A stretch of DNA of 64,000 nucleotides from Riptortus pedestris (GCA_019009955.1 CM032232.1:142748501-142812500), one strand, 5' to 3'; numbered from the stretch's first letter, positions 44,118-55,539 are shown. Made by a program: numbers and translations. Notes: generated by a model from the letters alone, not told the origin.

Positions 44118-45527
44118 TTGTTTTAAGCCCCACCTCTACTCATGTGATTTTCAATTAAAGCAACCGAAAGTGTTTAGGTTTGGACCCAGTTTTTTTCGAC
44201 ACTTGATTTTAATAACGAAGGTTGGCAGTAAAAAAAAATGTATGTGATTTTTTAGTGTATTAAAATAATTGTGACATGACAGAACGTTAATATTTGGCGG
44301 ATATGGTTCAGAGATGATCCCATCCCGGGATATCGTGTTATTCCCTGGATAGGGGTAATTCCCGCATCGATCTAACCCTCCGCTTCCATATGCAACTCAA
44401 CCATCGCCATGAGTTAAGCAGCTCTGTTAACAGCTTATCATCCGGAATCTACAGTCTGTTTTATCAGTTACACTTGACGAGCTCTTCCCGGGGGTGTTTA
44501 GACAGGGAAATTTATGAAACTTACTTGTTTCCAGCATTCGTTAAATTCCTATCTTGAATATTAAAGGAGATATTTGCATTTTTCAGTTTTCAACCTTCAG
44601 GAAACACCCACTTCTACTCATGTTAAATAAACAATACTATGTTTTATAATAAACCTCTTTATTCGAAGCTTATATAACAAATATTGTTTTCAAGAGACAT
44701 TTATTGTACAAGACAGATGCAAATACGTGTATGTTGTGGTGACACCCTCCTCCGTTTTAAGTTCTGGGTCTACTAAAATTTTATTGATTGAGATATAAAT
44801 TATTCTGATTCATTATTAATTGCAGCACTGGATATAGTAAATATTTTTTAAAACAAAATTAACATGTTATATTCTGATATATTTTATTAAACTTCACGAG
44901 GGTAATATGCTTAGTTTACGCAGCCCCTGTGTGACGGATTCTCTTAGATTTCAGCCCTCAATAAAACGCACTCATATTCAAGGCATATTAACAATATGTT
45001 GTTATATCATGAAACAATTTATTCGAAACTTAAATGCAAAGTATTGTTTTCGTTGACGTTTTACCGTGGGAGTTACATGCAAATGTGTTGGGTGGGGGGG
45101 GGGGCGATCCATTTTTTTTTTCGTTCTGTAGTGCAAGTGTTTTTGTCAGTACTCGATATCTAAACGCTTTTCACCAAGATAAAGATATATATGCTAATAA
45201 TTGAAAATGGACAATAGATATATGTGGTTTAGGGGAGGGAAAATTAGAAATCATTATAAACACAGTAATAATGAATAGGATAACTTATGGGTTTGAAACA
45301 TTAATTTCCTGAAATTGTTTTCTTTGTTTTGATTCTGGATCTCGAACATTAAACTCATGTAATTTCCACTATGATGTACCGAGTCACTAAACATGTCATA
45401 TCCGGTCCATAGTAGGATTCCTGTATACATGTCCGATAGATAAAGAATAGATGGTGAGTTTGTTATCACCAGCACTTCATAGACCAGATCTTTGGAAATC
45501 TGCTTAGTTTGCGTTGGCGGACTTTCC
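44118..45527 (+). mobile_element. Family A fragments (two or three 3' halves)
   Basis: CGAGGGTAATATGCTTAGTT then TACGCAGCCCCTGTGTGACG at 44898-44937, and GGAAATCTGCTTAGTTTGCG then TTGGCGGACTTT at 45494-45525, mark two 3' ends. Body motifs (GATATTTGCATTTTTCAGTT, CAAATATTGTTTTCAAGAGA, TTTAGATTTCAGCCCTCAA) precede each. The part 44118-44560 is unassigned. Confidence 0.65.
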
Positions 45528-46099
45528 ATATGGACACTTAAACTCGGATTGGTTTAATAAATAAAATAGCGTGGGAGATAAATTTTCTGGCGGGAAATAG
45601 GGGGGATTAATTCAAGAGAAACAGTTTGGCTTAGAGCGGGAGAGAGACTTGGCGCTGCGGTTAGGAATGGTCGGTGGCTGGGGCTAACCCCTGCTCATCC
45701 ATCCAAAGAGGTTTATTTCCAATTACAAGACTGTCTCCGCCCGGCCGACTCTCCTACCTCCATGGGCCTCTTTATTACTACCTCTACACAGCTCTACAGG
45801 TAGCCAAACCTGCACATCCATCACCTCCCTTTTACAAATTTCCTCCATAGCTCACTGCTCTGAGTAAATACTTGCACCGTGTAACTGAAATACGACCGAA
45901 TAAATCAATATTCAGTTTGAAAGTAAACGTCAGACATTCGTTTACTTATTTCTCTTACTCCTAAGAGTAAGCACACTAATGCTGCAATTCCTTCACGGCA
46001 GCTCTTCTATACATATGTACATATAGTATATGAAATGAAATGAAACCTTTGTTTTCTATATACATACAAATTTACAATTTATATTATTATTCTTTATTT
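45528..46099. other. Unassigned, GC-rich in 45630-45800
   Basis: GGCTTAGAGCGGGAGAGAGA and CTGTCTCCGCCCGGCCGACT lie in a locally GC-rich stretch with no recognised gene. Confidence 0.35.
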
Positions 46100-46570
46100 T
46101 TTTCTTCAATAGCAAAATCGCTGAAGCAAGCTTACAGAGTTTATCTGAGCATAGCATTTATTTTTCTGCCAGCCAAACAATGTTATGCACTTGGTCTATC
46201 CACTTCCATTCTCTTTTCCCAAGTGCTTCTCGCTTCCAGACAGTTCCTCCACAGGTTGTTCTCATTTCTTCATCCCACTGTCTTTGTGTCTTCATCTGCT
46301 TCTTTTCTCTGTCCTCGGCAATCATTCCAATATTAGTTTTGATCAGCTGATCCCTTCTTACAATGTGACAAGCACACCCCTACTAGTATACTATCGATAT
46401 CGGGTAAGCATGTTTGTTTTCTAATCCATGTATTAGAGTTCTTATCCTTCTTTGTTATCCCTAACATATACCACTCTATGGGACTTTACGACTGTTCTGA
46501 AAATTTTCACTGCTTCTTTCTTCAATACCCATGTCTCAAAGCCATAATTCAGGTCAGGAAGGATTGTGGT
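46100..46570 (-). pseudogene. LINE ORF2 C-terminal relic (endonuclease/RT type)
   Basis: The minus strand reads LPDLNYGFETWVLKKEAVKI at about 46565-46505, the common 'YG.ETW.LKK' motif downstream of the reverse-transcriptase domain of RTE/Jockey-like LINEs. After stops and frameshifts, a terminal segment includes KTQRQWDEEMRTTCGGTVWK then REALGKREWKWIDQVHN and a stop. It matches the usual 'RW.D.I...W...A.dR..W' end of such proteins. About 150 codons of C-terminus survive; the catalytic YADD region is outside or lost. The plus-strand frames here are shadows. Confidence 0.75.
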
Positions 46571-46599
46571 TAGTCATGATTTCCTTTTCCCAGATATTT

Positions 46600-47320
46600 C
46601 AAATATTTTTCGAGATCCGCCCCTAATGGTACGATTCCTGCCATTAACGAACTAGATCTTTTTTTTTTTTACAAAAAGCGAATAAAATTCTGTTTGTTGA
46701 AGAGCAATCAAAAATTACTACCACTATAGCGCAAACAGAAAAATATATATATCATTTTGATCGGACCTCACTTTCGTCTACTCCTGTGTAGGATCGATGG
46801 ACTTTTGAAGAAATGTTTCAAAAATCTTGCCATGAGTACGACCTCAATAGCTGATTTCCCTCAAAGGAAATCTTCCGAAAACGTCATAAGATTAGTTGTA
46901 TGCCATATTTTGATCTGGCTCATAATAAAGAAGATATTTCGGATTTTCGATTTTGTGTTTTGGGCTACATAAATATTACTTGGTAGATACTATACTCGAC
47001 ATGTCACTGATTTGTGCATCACTAAAGATCATAATCGTTAATGGCTGGAGTCGGACCAAGAATAGGAGTAGGGGATAGCGGGGGGGGGGGGGTGGGAAAA
47101 TCGAAATAACTTGATTATTATAACTCTCTCCAAAAAATGAAAAATGGTTACTAAACACCTCATTTCCCACTTGAATTCAATAGATGTTTACATCGATTTT
47201 GTACAACTGGAGAAATAGACAATATACAGTTTAGATCAGACCGGCGTGTCATTCCAGAACGAGGAAATCTGCTTAGTTAACGTACAACTGCGGGAGGAGC
47301 TTTATATTATGATTGAGAAG
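46600..47320. mobile_element. Family A fragments, mixed orientation
   Basis: A minus-strand 5' end (GAGTACGACCTCAATAGCTG then ATTTCCCTCAAAGGAAATC at about 46835-46875) carries TCGGACCTCACTTTCGTC and ATATATAT. A plus-strand core follows (GTTAATGGCTGGAGTCGGAC, G-run at 47081-47091). A degraded plus 3' end lies at 47260-47303 (GAGGAAATCTGCTTAGTTAA). Confidence 0.65.
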
Positions 47321-47640
47321 TGCATTTCGTTTGAGGCAATTCTTTTATCAGCCGAATCTTTCGAAAATTCTCCTCAAATGTTCATCGTTCCTAACAATGT
47401 AAAGGGATTGAACGTGAAAGGAGCTGCTTAGGGAATGAGAGGGTCACATGGACATGTAGTGTTTTCCCATTGCATTCTGCATCAGACCATCCAGTAATAA
47501 AGGAATCATGAGGAAAATTCCATTGGCACCAGTAAAGGCATGAGTGGAGAAAATTCCATTCATGACCAGAGTTGTTAGACATCCATCCCTCGGTATCCTG
47601 TAGAGTGCATAAGCTGACTAATGACAGACTACTAGCCAGT
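47321..47640. other. Unassigned with a weak family A 5' segment
   Basis: TCTTTCGAAAATTCTCCTCA and AATGTTCATCGTTCCTA at 47357-47395 resemble the family A 5' segment. The rest is unassigned. Confidence 0.4.
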
Positions 47641-48164
47641 ATGAGAGGGGGAGGGTTGAAGGAGAAATGTCAAAAATTTGAAATAACTCCATTATTGTAA
47701 GTCTGATCGAAAACGTTTTTTTAACCAATCTTAATTAAAATTTAATTTTCTATAAATGATGTTATATATATATATTCTCTACCATGAATATTAACCAAAA
47801 TATTTGCCTTTTTTTAGTTTAGTTGTGTGATGACGCCATCATTTAAGATTTTGCGTGCTTTACCCAAAAAAGGAGAAGAGGGGGAATTGGAAAATTCAAA
47901 ATATCTTCCTAAGTCGGATCGGTAAATGTTACAGAACGGATTTTGTTTAACTACTGATGTTCCACAATTTTTGTGCTAAACGTTTTCTTTTAACTCGAGC
48001 TACTACCTTTTTTTTATTTTTCGGCCTTCGGGTTTATTGCACTACTGCTCATTGAATTTTGACTAATAAATAAATAATATATGGTTAAATAGCATTGCTG
48101 GTATGTCATTCCGGCAGGTGGTAAATCTCCTTAGTTTAGGCAGCTCCTGCGTAGTGGACTTTTA
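47641..48164 (+). mobile_element. Family A copy, core and 3' end
   Basis: GAAATAACTCCATTATTGTA and AGTCTGATCGAAAACG start it. GGTGGTAAATCTCCTTAGTT then TAGGCAGCTCCTGCGTAGTG and GACTTTT ends it. A short TTTTTATTTTTCGGCCTTCG...AATAAATAAATAA module at about 48007-48078 looks like a second LINE-type tail. Confidence 0.65.
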
Positions 48165-48475
48165 AAAATCTACCTCAATAATTTATATATAGAGTATATA
48201 GTGCCAGGAAATATTGTTATATACTGAATATAGAAAATGCAGTGTTTGATATACGGGGAGTGTTTATAACAGCAGATTATGAGCTGTAGCTGTCATGTCG
48301 GGAGGAATCCAACAGGTGGATAAATGCCTCATTATACACAGCTCTACAGCTACATATCAGATGGAAATGCCTCATATACACACACTACAATTATGGTAAT
48401 AATTAACTATATCCTAACCACAGACACAAGTAGCAAAATCAATAACTCTAACACACACTTTACTGTTTACAATAT
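48165..48475. other. Unassigned spacer
   Basis: No coding frame, gag/pol similarity or primer-binding site is seen next to the LTR that follows. Confidence 0.4.
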
Positions 48476-48995
48476 TGTTAAGTTTATTACAAAAATAATA
48501 AGCGTTATATATTAAAGTTCTTTTGGTTAGCAAAATTAACCAAACAAGCTTTATCAGTGCTCAATTTATTCGACCATGCACTACACAATTGGTAAATAAT
48601 TCTTAACTATTACTCACAGTATGCACTGGTAACTTCACTTCTTATTGCACAGTACAATAACTCACGATCACTAAAGTTTCAAACACACGGCACTGCACTG
48701 TTCTTTAAATAAACATGGCACAACACTGTTCTTTACATAGACACGGCACTACACACTAAAAGCACTGTTCACTAAAGCTGCACTGAATACACTGTTATTC
48801 ACTTGAACAGAACTGAGAACAAACTCACTCTCGAGTGAGCAGGACCGCTTTTATAGACGAGCGGCGAGATCAAAAGAAAACTGTCCAGACAAGTCTAGAT
48901 CCAAAACGGGTATCGCCGAGAACATTCTTTGGCTCCAAAGGTCTTCCAGTGGTTTATTTAATCTACTTCGTACTTCTTAAATACGCGATTAACTC
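48476..48995 (-). mobile_element. Solo LTR of a retrotransposon, minus strand, 5' edge truncated
   Basis: On the minus strand it has TATAAAA at 48855-48849 and TCAGTT at 48816-48811. A series of AACAGTG/CAGTGCCGTG repeats follows, then GAATAAATTGAGCACTGATA (polyadenylation signal) and an end at GTAATAAACTTAACA. Throughout it parallels the plus-strand LTR at 59554-60156. The interior side has no primer-binding site or coding sequence, so it is a solo LTR. Its promoter-distal edge stops about 11 bp before the family A 5' terminus at 49007. Confidence 0.72.
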
Positions 48996-49006
48996 TGTGT
49001 ACTTTT

Positions 49007-49885
49007 AGCAGATTTCCCTTAAGGGAAATCATCTATTGAGGTCGTACTCATGATGCCATTTTCGAAAAAGTTCTTCAAATGCCCATCGATCCTCCCCAGG
49101 AGATGACGAAAATGAGGTCCGTTCAAAATTATATATAATCAAGTCCTAATAAGATCAAGGAAAGGGGGGGGGGTGTAGACAGGCGACTATCGAAAATTCG
49201 ATATCTCCCTTACTACATGTCAGATCGAAATATGTAAAGAACCAATCTTATTGCAAATTAAATTTACTATAAATATTGTTATATACATTTATTCTCTATC
49301 TTGAATATTAACCGAGATATTTTCATTTTTATTATGTGTGTGCGGATAACGGACAAGATGAGATCGGGTAGGTATTGTTCTTGAGATTCCGGCGAAAATA
49401 GTTTCCGTAACTGTCCTGCTCCCGTGAAATTGGTTTAGAGACTCGTGTAAGCTTTTACTTTGTGAGATATATGCAGACCATCCCCCCTCCCCTTCTTTAG
49501 TTCTTGGACTACTAAAATTTGAGTTCTTAAATATAAATTATTCTGATTCAGTATAAATTGCAGTACTATATATAGTAAATATTTTTCAATTAAATTAATA
49601 TGTTATACTCTGATATATTTCAGCAATTGTTTTTCTCTCCGTTGAAGAATATTACTATCTACCTGTTCAGTTCTGAGCGTCTGGCAGACGTATTTGTTCA
49701 CAATGCAGACGCTTTCCGTTGGGAGTGTATTAAAATTGACTGAAATATTTATCATTACCGTTCGTATTTATTCACTTACTATTCACGCTGTTGTTAATTG
49801 TTATCAGTTTGTATATTTATCTATTGTAAAAATTCTGGATGGAAATCTCCTTAGTTTACGCAGTCCCTTCGTGACGGACTTTTTT
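49007..49885 (+). mobile_element. Family A copy, both ends, long variant
   Basis: AGCAGATTTCCCTTAAGGGA then AATCATCTATTGAGG starts it. The full 5' module follows (CATCGATCCTCCCCAGGAGA, ATGAGGTCCGTTCAAAATTA), then the core with TATCTCCCTTACTACATGTC. The long-variant insert TTCTTTAGTTCTTGGACTAC is present. It ends GGAAATCTCCTTAGTTTACG then CAGTCCCTTCGTGACGGACT. The G-run at 49167 is a recurrent family feature. Confidence 0.82.
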
Positions 49886-50329
49886 TTACTTGTCAAAAAA
49901 GGGGGGAAAAAAAATAACGTATTGTGCTCTTCTTGTAAGTTTAAATTTATATAGTTGTTCCTTCTATTGCAGAGACCTAGTTAAGAGATAATCGAGGGGC
50001 TAGGTCAGCTAGGCGGGGCCACGCTGTGCCAGGCAATGCTTGCTACAATCACCAGCAGACACGATAATTCAGCTCTATCTCCACAAACTAGTTACAATGT
50101 CACGCAACTATATTTAAAAATAAATAAAAAATAAGTAGAAGTTTAAACGGAAGGATTATTCAACCAATAAGTTGGTAATTTATTATGCAGGTAGTACAAC
50201 TTTTTTTATTTGAAAATCTTGTGTAACCCTTCGTCATGTTGTTGATAAAAGTATGATTTCCTCTTCGAAATATAAATAACGACTTCGGAAATGCACTAAG
50301 GGATATTATTTGTGATACTTCGTTTGTTG
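49886..50329. other. Unassigned spacer
   Basis: No recognised element. Confidence 0.4.
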
Positions 50330-50556
50330 TCTAAAGACGTTTGTCAAACTGACTTTTGTCAAAAAAAAACTTGTGTCTGTTGACTTCACAGCCGTTTCCG
50401 ACGAGTGTTGGAAAAACAATACTAGACTCCACGATGTTTATTTCACATGTTGTTTTTGACTTTCATCCTTGTATCACATGAACTGTTTGTCACACAACCT
50501 GTGAAGCCAGTTCATTTGAAAAAAAAATCCGTTTGACAGACGTCTTTAGAGAAACG
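50330..50556. repeat. Imperfect inverted repeat, possible MITE
   Basis: The left arm has CTAAAGACGTTTGTCAAACT and GACTTCACAG. The right arm in reverse complement has CTAAAGACGTCTGTCAAACG and GGCTTCACAG. Arms are about 60 bp and the loop about 100 bp. Superfamily unknown. Confidence 0.55.
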
Positions 50557-51299
50557 TCGTTTGAACAAGTATTTAACGATTTATTCATGCTAAACCTTTG
50601 AAACCTGTCGCTGGCAAGCCTAACTTGGGAGGTTATTCTTAATTTGTTTATATGTCATCTGAATCTCAGATAGTCTTCCCCAATGGCCATGTTCCATATA
50701 TTACTATAATGTGCTACTTTCCCTACGTCTTTACTTAACAGGTGGTTGTCTAATTTTGCAATTAAGTCGTCTTTATTTCTTAAAAGTATGTTCTGCTCTT
50801 GTAATTTCCGAACATCTTTAGCTCCGACGGAGTATATTACTTCACGGAAATTGTGTAACCCGGAATTTGTGATTGATATCAATATCATTTTGCTCTTCGA
50901 TATATAAATAACGGTTTGACTTCGGAATTGCACTAAACATTAAGGCATATATTTATTTATCTCATTCACATAGAAACAGAACGGCTGATTACTTTGTAAT
51001 TTGCAGAATTGGACACACAGAGAGCTTAAAAAACATTTATTATTAAAATTATTGACTTGTTCTATATATCACGTTATATTGTATATCACGTTAATACTCC
51101 GGGTACTCTAAATAACAAAATAAATAACGCAATTTACGAGTTTAAACGTATTTTGTCTATTGTTATAATGAAATTACCAAGTAGTGTTTAATAGTTATAG
51201 ACAGCACATAGTCATTTCAATAACGTCAAAATATTAGAAGAAATAAAATATATATATGCCACAATTAAAGAGTTTGACTCCGCACAACTTTCACTATCA
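50557..51299. other. Unassigned; a 92-codon minus-strand frame
   Basis: The frame at 50655-50933 (DVRKLQEQNILLRNKDDLIA) has protein-like composition but no recognised family. CAAATAACGACTTCGGAAATGC-like sequence occurs both at about 50268-50295 and 50902-50935, indicating a local duplication. Confidence 0.35.
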
Positions 51300-51965
51300 A
51301 ACGTTGTGCATATTCAGCATGACTTCGATTAAATAATACATTATACATTAAATTAAATAATCAAAATGCTCTTATAGTTTAAATTTCAATTGGAAATAAA
51401 TAACGAGGTTATTTTCTAATTAAAATAAATAACAAATGAAGGTAGGGAACGGATATTTATTACCACCCTAATCCGAATCATACATGCATCTATCATATAA
51501 GTCTAAAAACACAATATGTCATAATATGCCTATATTAAAAAAAAAAACTTTAATGAGTACTAATAAAATAGTTGACTCCAGCTACAGTTTTTAGCGTATA
51601 TCTAGTGCATATTTCGTTGTATGACAAAAGTGAAAATAACAAATGTTACTCTAAATAACAAAATAAAAACTTCCTGATATGTTTGCGGAAACAACAGTAG
51701 GAAAATACCTTGGCTTTTCATTTCAGGCCTCCCATACTACCCACACTCGTGTTCGTATCTGATAATAATAGTATAGCCTATAAGTCTGAGTTCGGTTAGT
51801 AGTAATATACGTAACAAGTTTCATAAAATTTGGTTCAGTGGTTAAGGAGTGAAAACGACACAAACAAACAGACAAAAAATTGCTGATATCTTTTCAATGG
51901 CACTTGAAATGAAAAACTAGTGTGAAATTTTGAAATTAAAAATCAATTTACAGACAGACGCAACT
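51300..51965 (-). mobile_element. Helitron-like element (family H), minus strand, upstream member of a tandem pair
   Basis: AATGCTCTTATAGTTTAAAT and CCTAATCCGAATCATACATG match the long H variant at 18577-19977 in reverse. It also has TAGTAGTAATATACGTAACA and a 5'-end motif in reverse, AATCAATTTACAGACAGACG. The 3' hairpin is not recovered. Confidence 0.72.
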
Positions 51966-52858
51966 ATTTTATGTGTATATTTTGACATTTACCCGTCCCA
52001 GTGTTTAGGGTCAATACCCGTCGTTTCTGTGGATTTGTTAATAATAAAATTAATTTTTTATGTGACTTCACTGTCCTCCATATTGTCATATTTCCCGTTT
52101 CCTGTGCATTTGAATTATTAAGGACAAAATATTAACATACATTTGAATTAATTTTTCCAGGTGAGGTACCTGATAGTTCATATTGAAAAGAATTGTTGAG
52201 CAAATTTCTCTAAATAACAAAATAAACAACTTTTGTTATGTGCATATTTGCCGAAACTCTCAATGGAAACAAAATATCACTATTTTTAATTCAGACCTCC
52301 CTTACAACCCCCACTCATGCCCGTCCCTAGAAATGTTGGTATGACTTATTATAATGAAAGCGTTAGTGCTAATACACATACAGAGTTTTATTTATTTCGG
52401 TTTGGTCTTTTGTCCTAAATAAAATTGTTCACTTCCGCTATAGGTTTTAGAGTATATCTCGTTTATAATTCAGTATACAAAAAAAGTGTATATAACAAAA
52501 GTTACTCCAATTAACAAAATGAACAACTTTTGTTCTGTGTATAATTGCCGAAAATGTATAGGAAACGAAATATCGCTATTTTTAATTTCAGGATTCCCTT
52601 ATAACCCCCACTCCTGTTGGTCTGAGTGAAGATTAACACAACCTAAAGTCTAAGTTGGGTTAGTAGTAATATACATACCAAGTTTAACAAAATTTGGTTC
52701 AGCCGTTTATGCGTGAAAAGGTAACAACCAAACAAACAAACAGACACGAAAGAAACAAAATGCAGTTATGGTGTCTATGACATGTGAAACGAAAAGTTAT
52801 CGTGAAATTTCGCGATAAAAACCAATGTACAGACAGAGGTTACAATTTTATATATATA
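51966..52858 (-). mobile_element. Helitron-like element (family H), minus strand, second member of a tandem pair
   Basis: It starts within TTGACATTTACCCGTCCCAG (homologous to 41401) and contains two CCCTTAC/TAACCCCCACTC blocks. It ends CAGACAGAGGTTACAATTTT then ATATATATA, the H 5' end in reverse. The first ~85 bp (hairpin part) is missing where it abuts the preceding copy. Confidence 0.78.
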
Positions 52859-53547
52859 CTGCATATTACAACTCAATTGAAGCCGCCACCACCTAAAAGA
52901 CAATCTATTTTACTAAGGGATTTATTTTATTATTTACTAAGGAAACTCTGCTAATAATTATAAAGAGTGGTTGCGGGTTGCCGAAGGGGGGGGGGTTGAG
53001 CCTCGACTGTGGGGGGTTGGTTAAACCAATTTTATTTTTGAAATGGGAGAGGGGCGGCATTTCAAGAGCTACTTCAGACTACATCTCGTTGAAAAGAATG
53101 CTTTATTTACTCGTCTCTAATAACGATGCCAAGGCAATGCTTCAACTCCTTATACCCTTTATTATTTTTTTATTTATTTATTTGGGGGAGATATTTTCCA
53201 TAAAGTCTGTCGCGTCAGAGCTTGAGTTAACAATACATGTTATATCATGAAGCTTAAATACCAAATAATGTTCTCCTTGAAATTTTACTTTTTGAGATAA
53301 ATACAAATACATGGCGCACGTGGGAAATCTGCTTAGTTATCGCACCCCCTGAGTGACGGACTTTTATTTTGTTCTCTAGAAATTGAGCGTAAATTGGTCT
53401 TAGACCTAATATGCAGTGCATTGTATTTAGGTTAGAGATGCCATGTTTGAGATATTCAGTGGTTCAACAAATTTAGTTGACGTTATCATAGGCAAGAGTT
53501 ATGAGGTTAGCCAAGGGCTTACTAAAAGTTTTTTTCCGTCAATATTA
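52859..53547 (+). mobile_element. Family A fragment with 3' end
   Basis: ATATTTTCCATAAAGTCTGT, AAGCTTAAATACCAAATAAT, and the end CACGTGGGAAATCTGCTTAG then TTATCGCACCCCCTGAGTGA and CGGACTTTTATTT at 53318-53366. The part 52859-53190 and the tail after 53370 are unassigned. Confidence 0.6.
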
Positions 53548-53670
53548 TTAGCAGATATCGCTTATGGGAAATGAGCTAATCAACTTGCACTCATGACGCA
53601 AATTTCGAAAAATTTCCTCAAATGCCCACCGATCCTACATAATAGATTACGAAAATGAGATGCGTTCAAA

Positions 53671-53673
<3 letters not shown>

Positions 53674-53757
<84 letters not shown>
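53674..53757. repeat. (TA)n microsatellite inside family A
   Basis: About 80 bp of pure TA after TTCAAAATTG, the same internal position as in the copy at 22561. Long IYIY frames are artefacts. Confidence 0.95.
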
Positions 53758-53761
<4 letters not shown>

Positions 53762-54349
53762 GGCCTGTGTGTGTACATTTCAGACGATTTTCGGAGATAT
53801 CTCCGTTATTATGCATCGGATCGAAACATTGTATAGAACCAATCTTATTGAAAATTAAATTTACTATAAATATTGTTATATACATTTATTCTGTATCTTG
53901 AATATTAACCGAGATATTTGCATTTTTATGATGTCTGTGGGACACGTGGTCGGTTATAGTTCGGATTAGGTCGGCCATTTCCGTAACTCCTCGGCTCAGG
54001 TGGAAGCTTCTTCTAATCTTACCTGTCATTTCTAATCTTACTTTACCTTCGTTACTTTTTGAGATTTATGCAAATACGTTCTGTTCATCCACCCCCCCCC
54101 TTCTTTAGTTCTTGGACTACTAAAATATGAGTTATTAAAATATAAACAATTCAGAAGTCGTTTCAGTTGGGAATATAGGGTCTTTTATAGATACCGGCAG
54201 CCAGTGATTTGAATTGCTATTAGGTGATAACATAAGGTTTAGAAATAAAATCATATGGTATTTTATAACCTAATCATTTGATAGTTAATTTACAATTTTT
54301 GAAGGAACACTACCATTTCAGCTTTTCTTAAACGTTTTTTATTGAAACA

Positions 54350-54631
54350 ATGGGACTTTTGAATTTGGTGAGAGATATTCCTGACAAGAATAGTGCTGTC
54401 ACATTCCTGCAGACAAGAGGACTTCTTCATAGCAGGAGAATATGTAGAAACGGACATCAGATGAAACTTGTAATAACCGAAAAGGAAGACAGATGTATGT
54501 GCCACTTGAGAGGTTGCAGGCAAATAATTAGACTGAGGAATGATACTTGGTTTGAGTTTACAAAAATTTCTTTTGAAAAAATTATATATTTCATATACAG
54601 TTGGACAAGGCCCAGAATTTATTTTAATTAA
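54350..54631 (+). pseudogene. Merlin (IS1595/ISXO2-like) transposase N-terminal fragment
   Basis: The 93-residue frame reads VTFLQTRGLLHSRRICRNGH then QMKLVI, MCHLRGCRQIIRLRNDTWFE and ISFEKIIYFIYSW. C...GH...C...C is the zinc-ribbon typical of ISXO2/IS1595-type transposases, whose animal members form the Merlin superfamily. The 'R..TWFE...S..KI..F.Y.W' continuation also fits. The catalytic DDE core that should follow (~200 residues) is absent because family A sequence resumes right after. It is a fragment carried inside another mobile element, not a functional transposase. Confidence 0.78.
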
Positions 54632-54763
54632 CTGAAAGATTTCTCATTGGCGTTTGTATTTAATCACGGTGGTGTTGTGTTATCAGTATGCAGATTTCTC
54701 TATTGTAAAACTTCACATGGGAAATCTGCTTAGTTTACGCAGCCCCTGCGTGACTGACTTTTC

Positions 54764-55539
54764 TATTTTAGTTTCTTCTCGGGTGTTGATTGGCCCAGGA
54801 ATTTGAAGTATATTACAAATAAAATTAGATATGAAATCAAACATTTGCTCAATTTACGAGCAAGTAGCATTTGCAGTAATCATAATTTGGAACGAATTAC
54901 TATGGATAGAGGAAGATGTTTTAAATAAAAATGAAATAGACGGAGAATTACCACCTGATAAGCCTTATCATGAGTAGGAGGGGGGGGGGAGTGGAAACCT
55001 GGAGTCCAATTACAAGATTGGATCTCAACTAAAGTTTAAAAAAAAAAAAAAACATTTTCCACTTACTTTTTGTTTCTAAATTTCAAGGGTTGGATTTTAT
55101 CTTTCTTTTATTGTTACAGTTGATATTATTTTTTTAATTCAATTTATTTCACTTTCTTAGCATCACTAGGTATATATGGGCACATGCCGTGATAGCTGCT
55201 GTTGTTGATGGGTTGAAATAGGAATGGATTCCCAGGGAAATATAAAGACTTCATGCACCCAACACATCCCTTCATACCCATCAAATAATTCAAATGCTTT
55301 ATAACATGAGCAGTGAATTTGCAGCCCATCATAAGTTTTAGCATATTTCTTTTGGAATGTTAATATAACATAGTAGAATGGGTCAAATAGTTTATTTTCT
55401 ATATATAAAAAAAAAATTCTAATATTATGTCAATTAATTTATTTTAATTTTTATTTATTTATACTTATATTTAGCATGGAATAACTTGTTCCATGATATA
55501 CGTATTTCCATATTCTAACGTCCAATGACAAAACCACGT
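54764..55539. other. Unassigned sequence
   Basis: AT-rich with G and A homopolymer runs (54980-54989, 55038-55052). A 66-codon minus-strand frame at 55144-55344 (LNYLMGMKGCVGCMKSLYFP) is unrecognised. Confidence 0.35.

Larger units (their letters stand above)
53548..54763 (+). mobile_element. Family A copy, both ends, with (TA)n and a Merlin transposase fragment
   Basis: AGCAGATATCGCTTATGGGA then AATGAGCTAATC starts it. CAAATGCCCACCGATCCTAC and ATGCGTTCAAAATTG lead into (TA)n at about 53674-53757. The core GAGATATCTCCGTTATTATG and long-variant TTCTTTAGTTCTTGGACTAC follow. From about 54165 to 54630 the sequence departs from the family and encodes the Merlin piece. The family resumes at TGAAAGATTTCTCATTGGCG and ends GGGAAATCTGCTTAGTTTAC then GCAGCCCCTGCGTGACTGAC. 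Confidence 0.8.

Noticed and set aside
46040..46424. Plus-strand 98- and 79-codon frames
   Set aside because: They are shadows of a LINE ORF2 C-terminus readable on the minus strand (YGFETWVLKKEAVKI and TCGGTVWKREALGKREW).
53580..53885. Frames with long IYIYIY stretches (also at 9940-10178, 22593-22799, 27836-28051, 58492-58843)
   Set aside because: They are translations of (TA)n microsatellites joined to transposon sequence.
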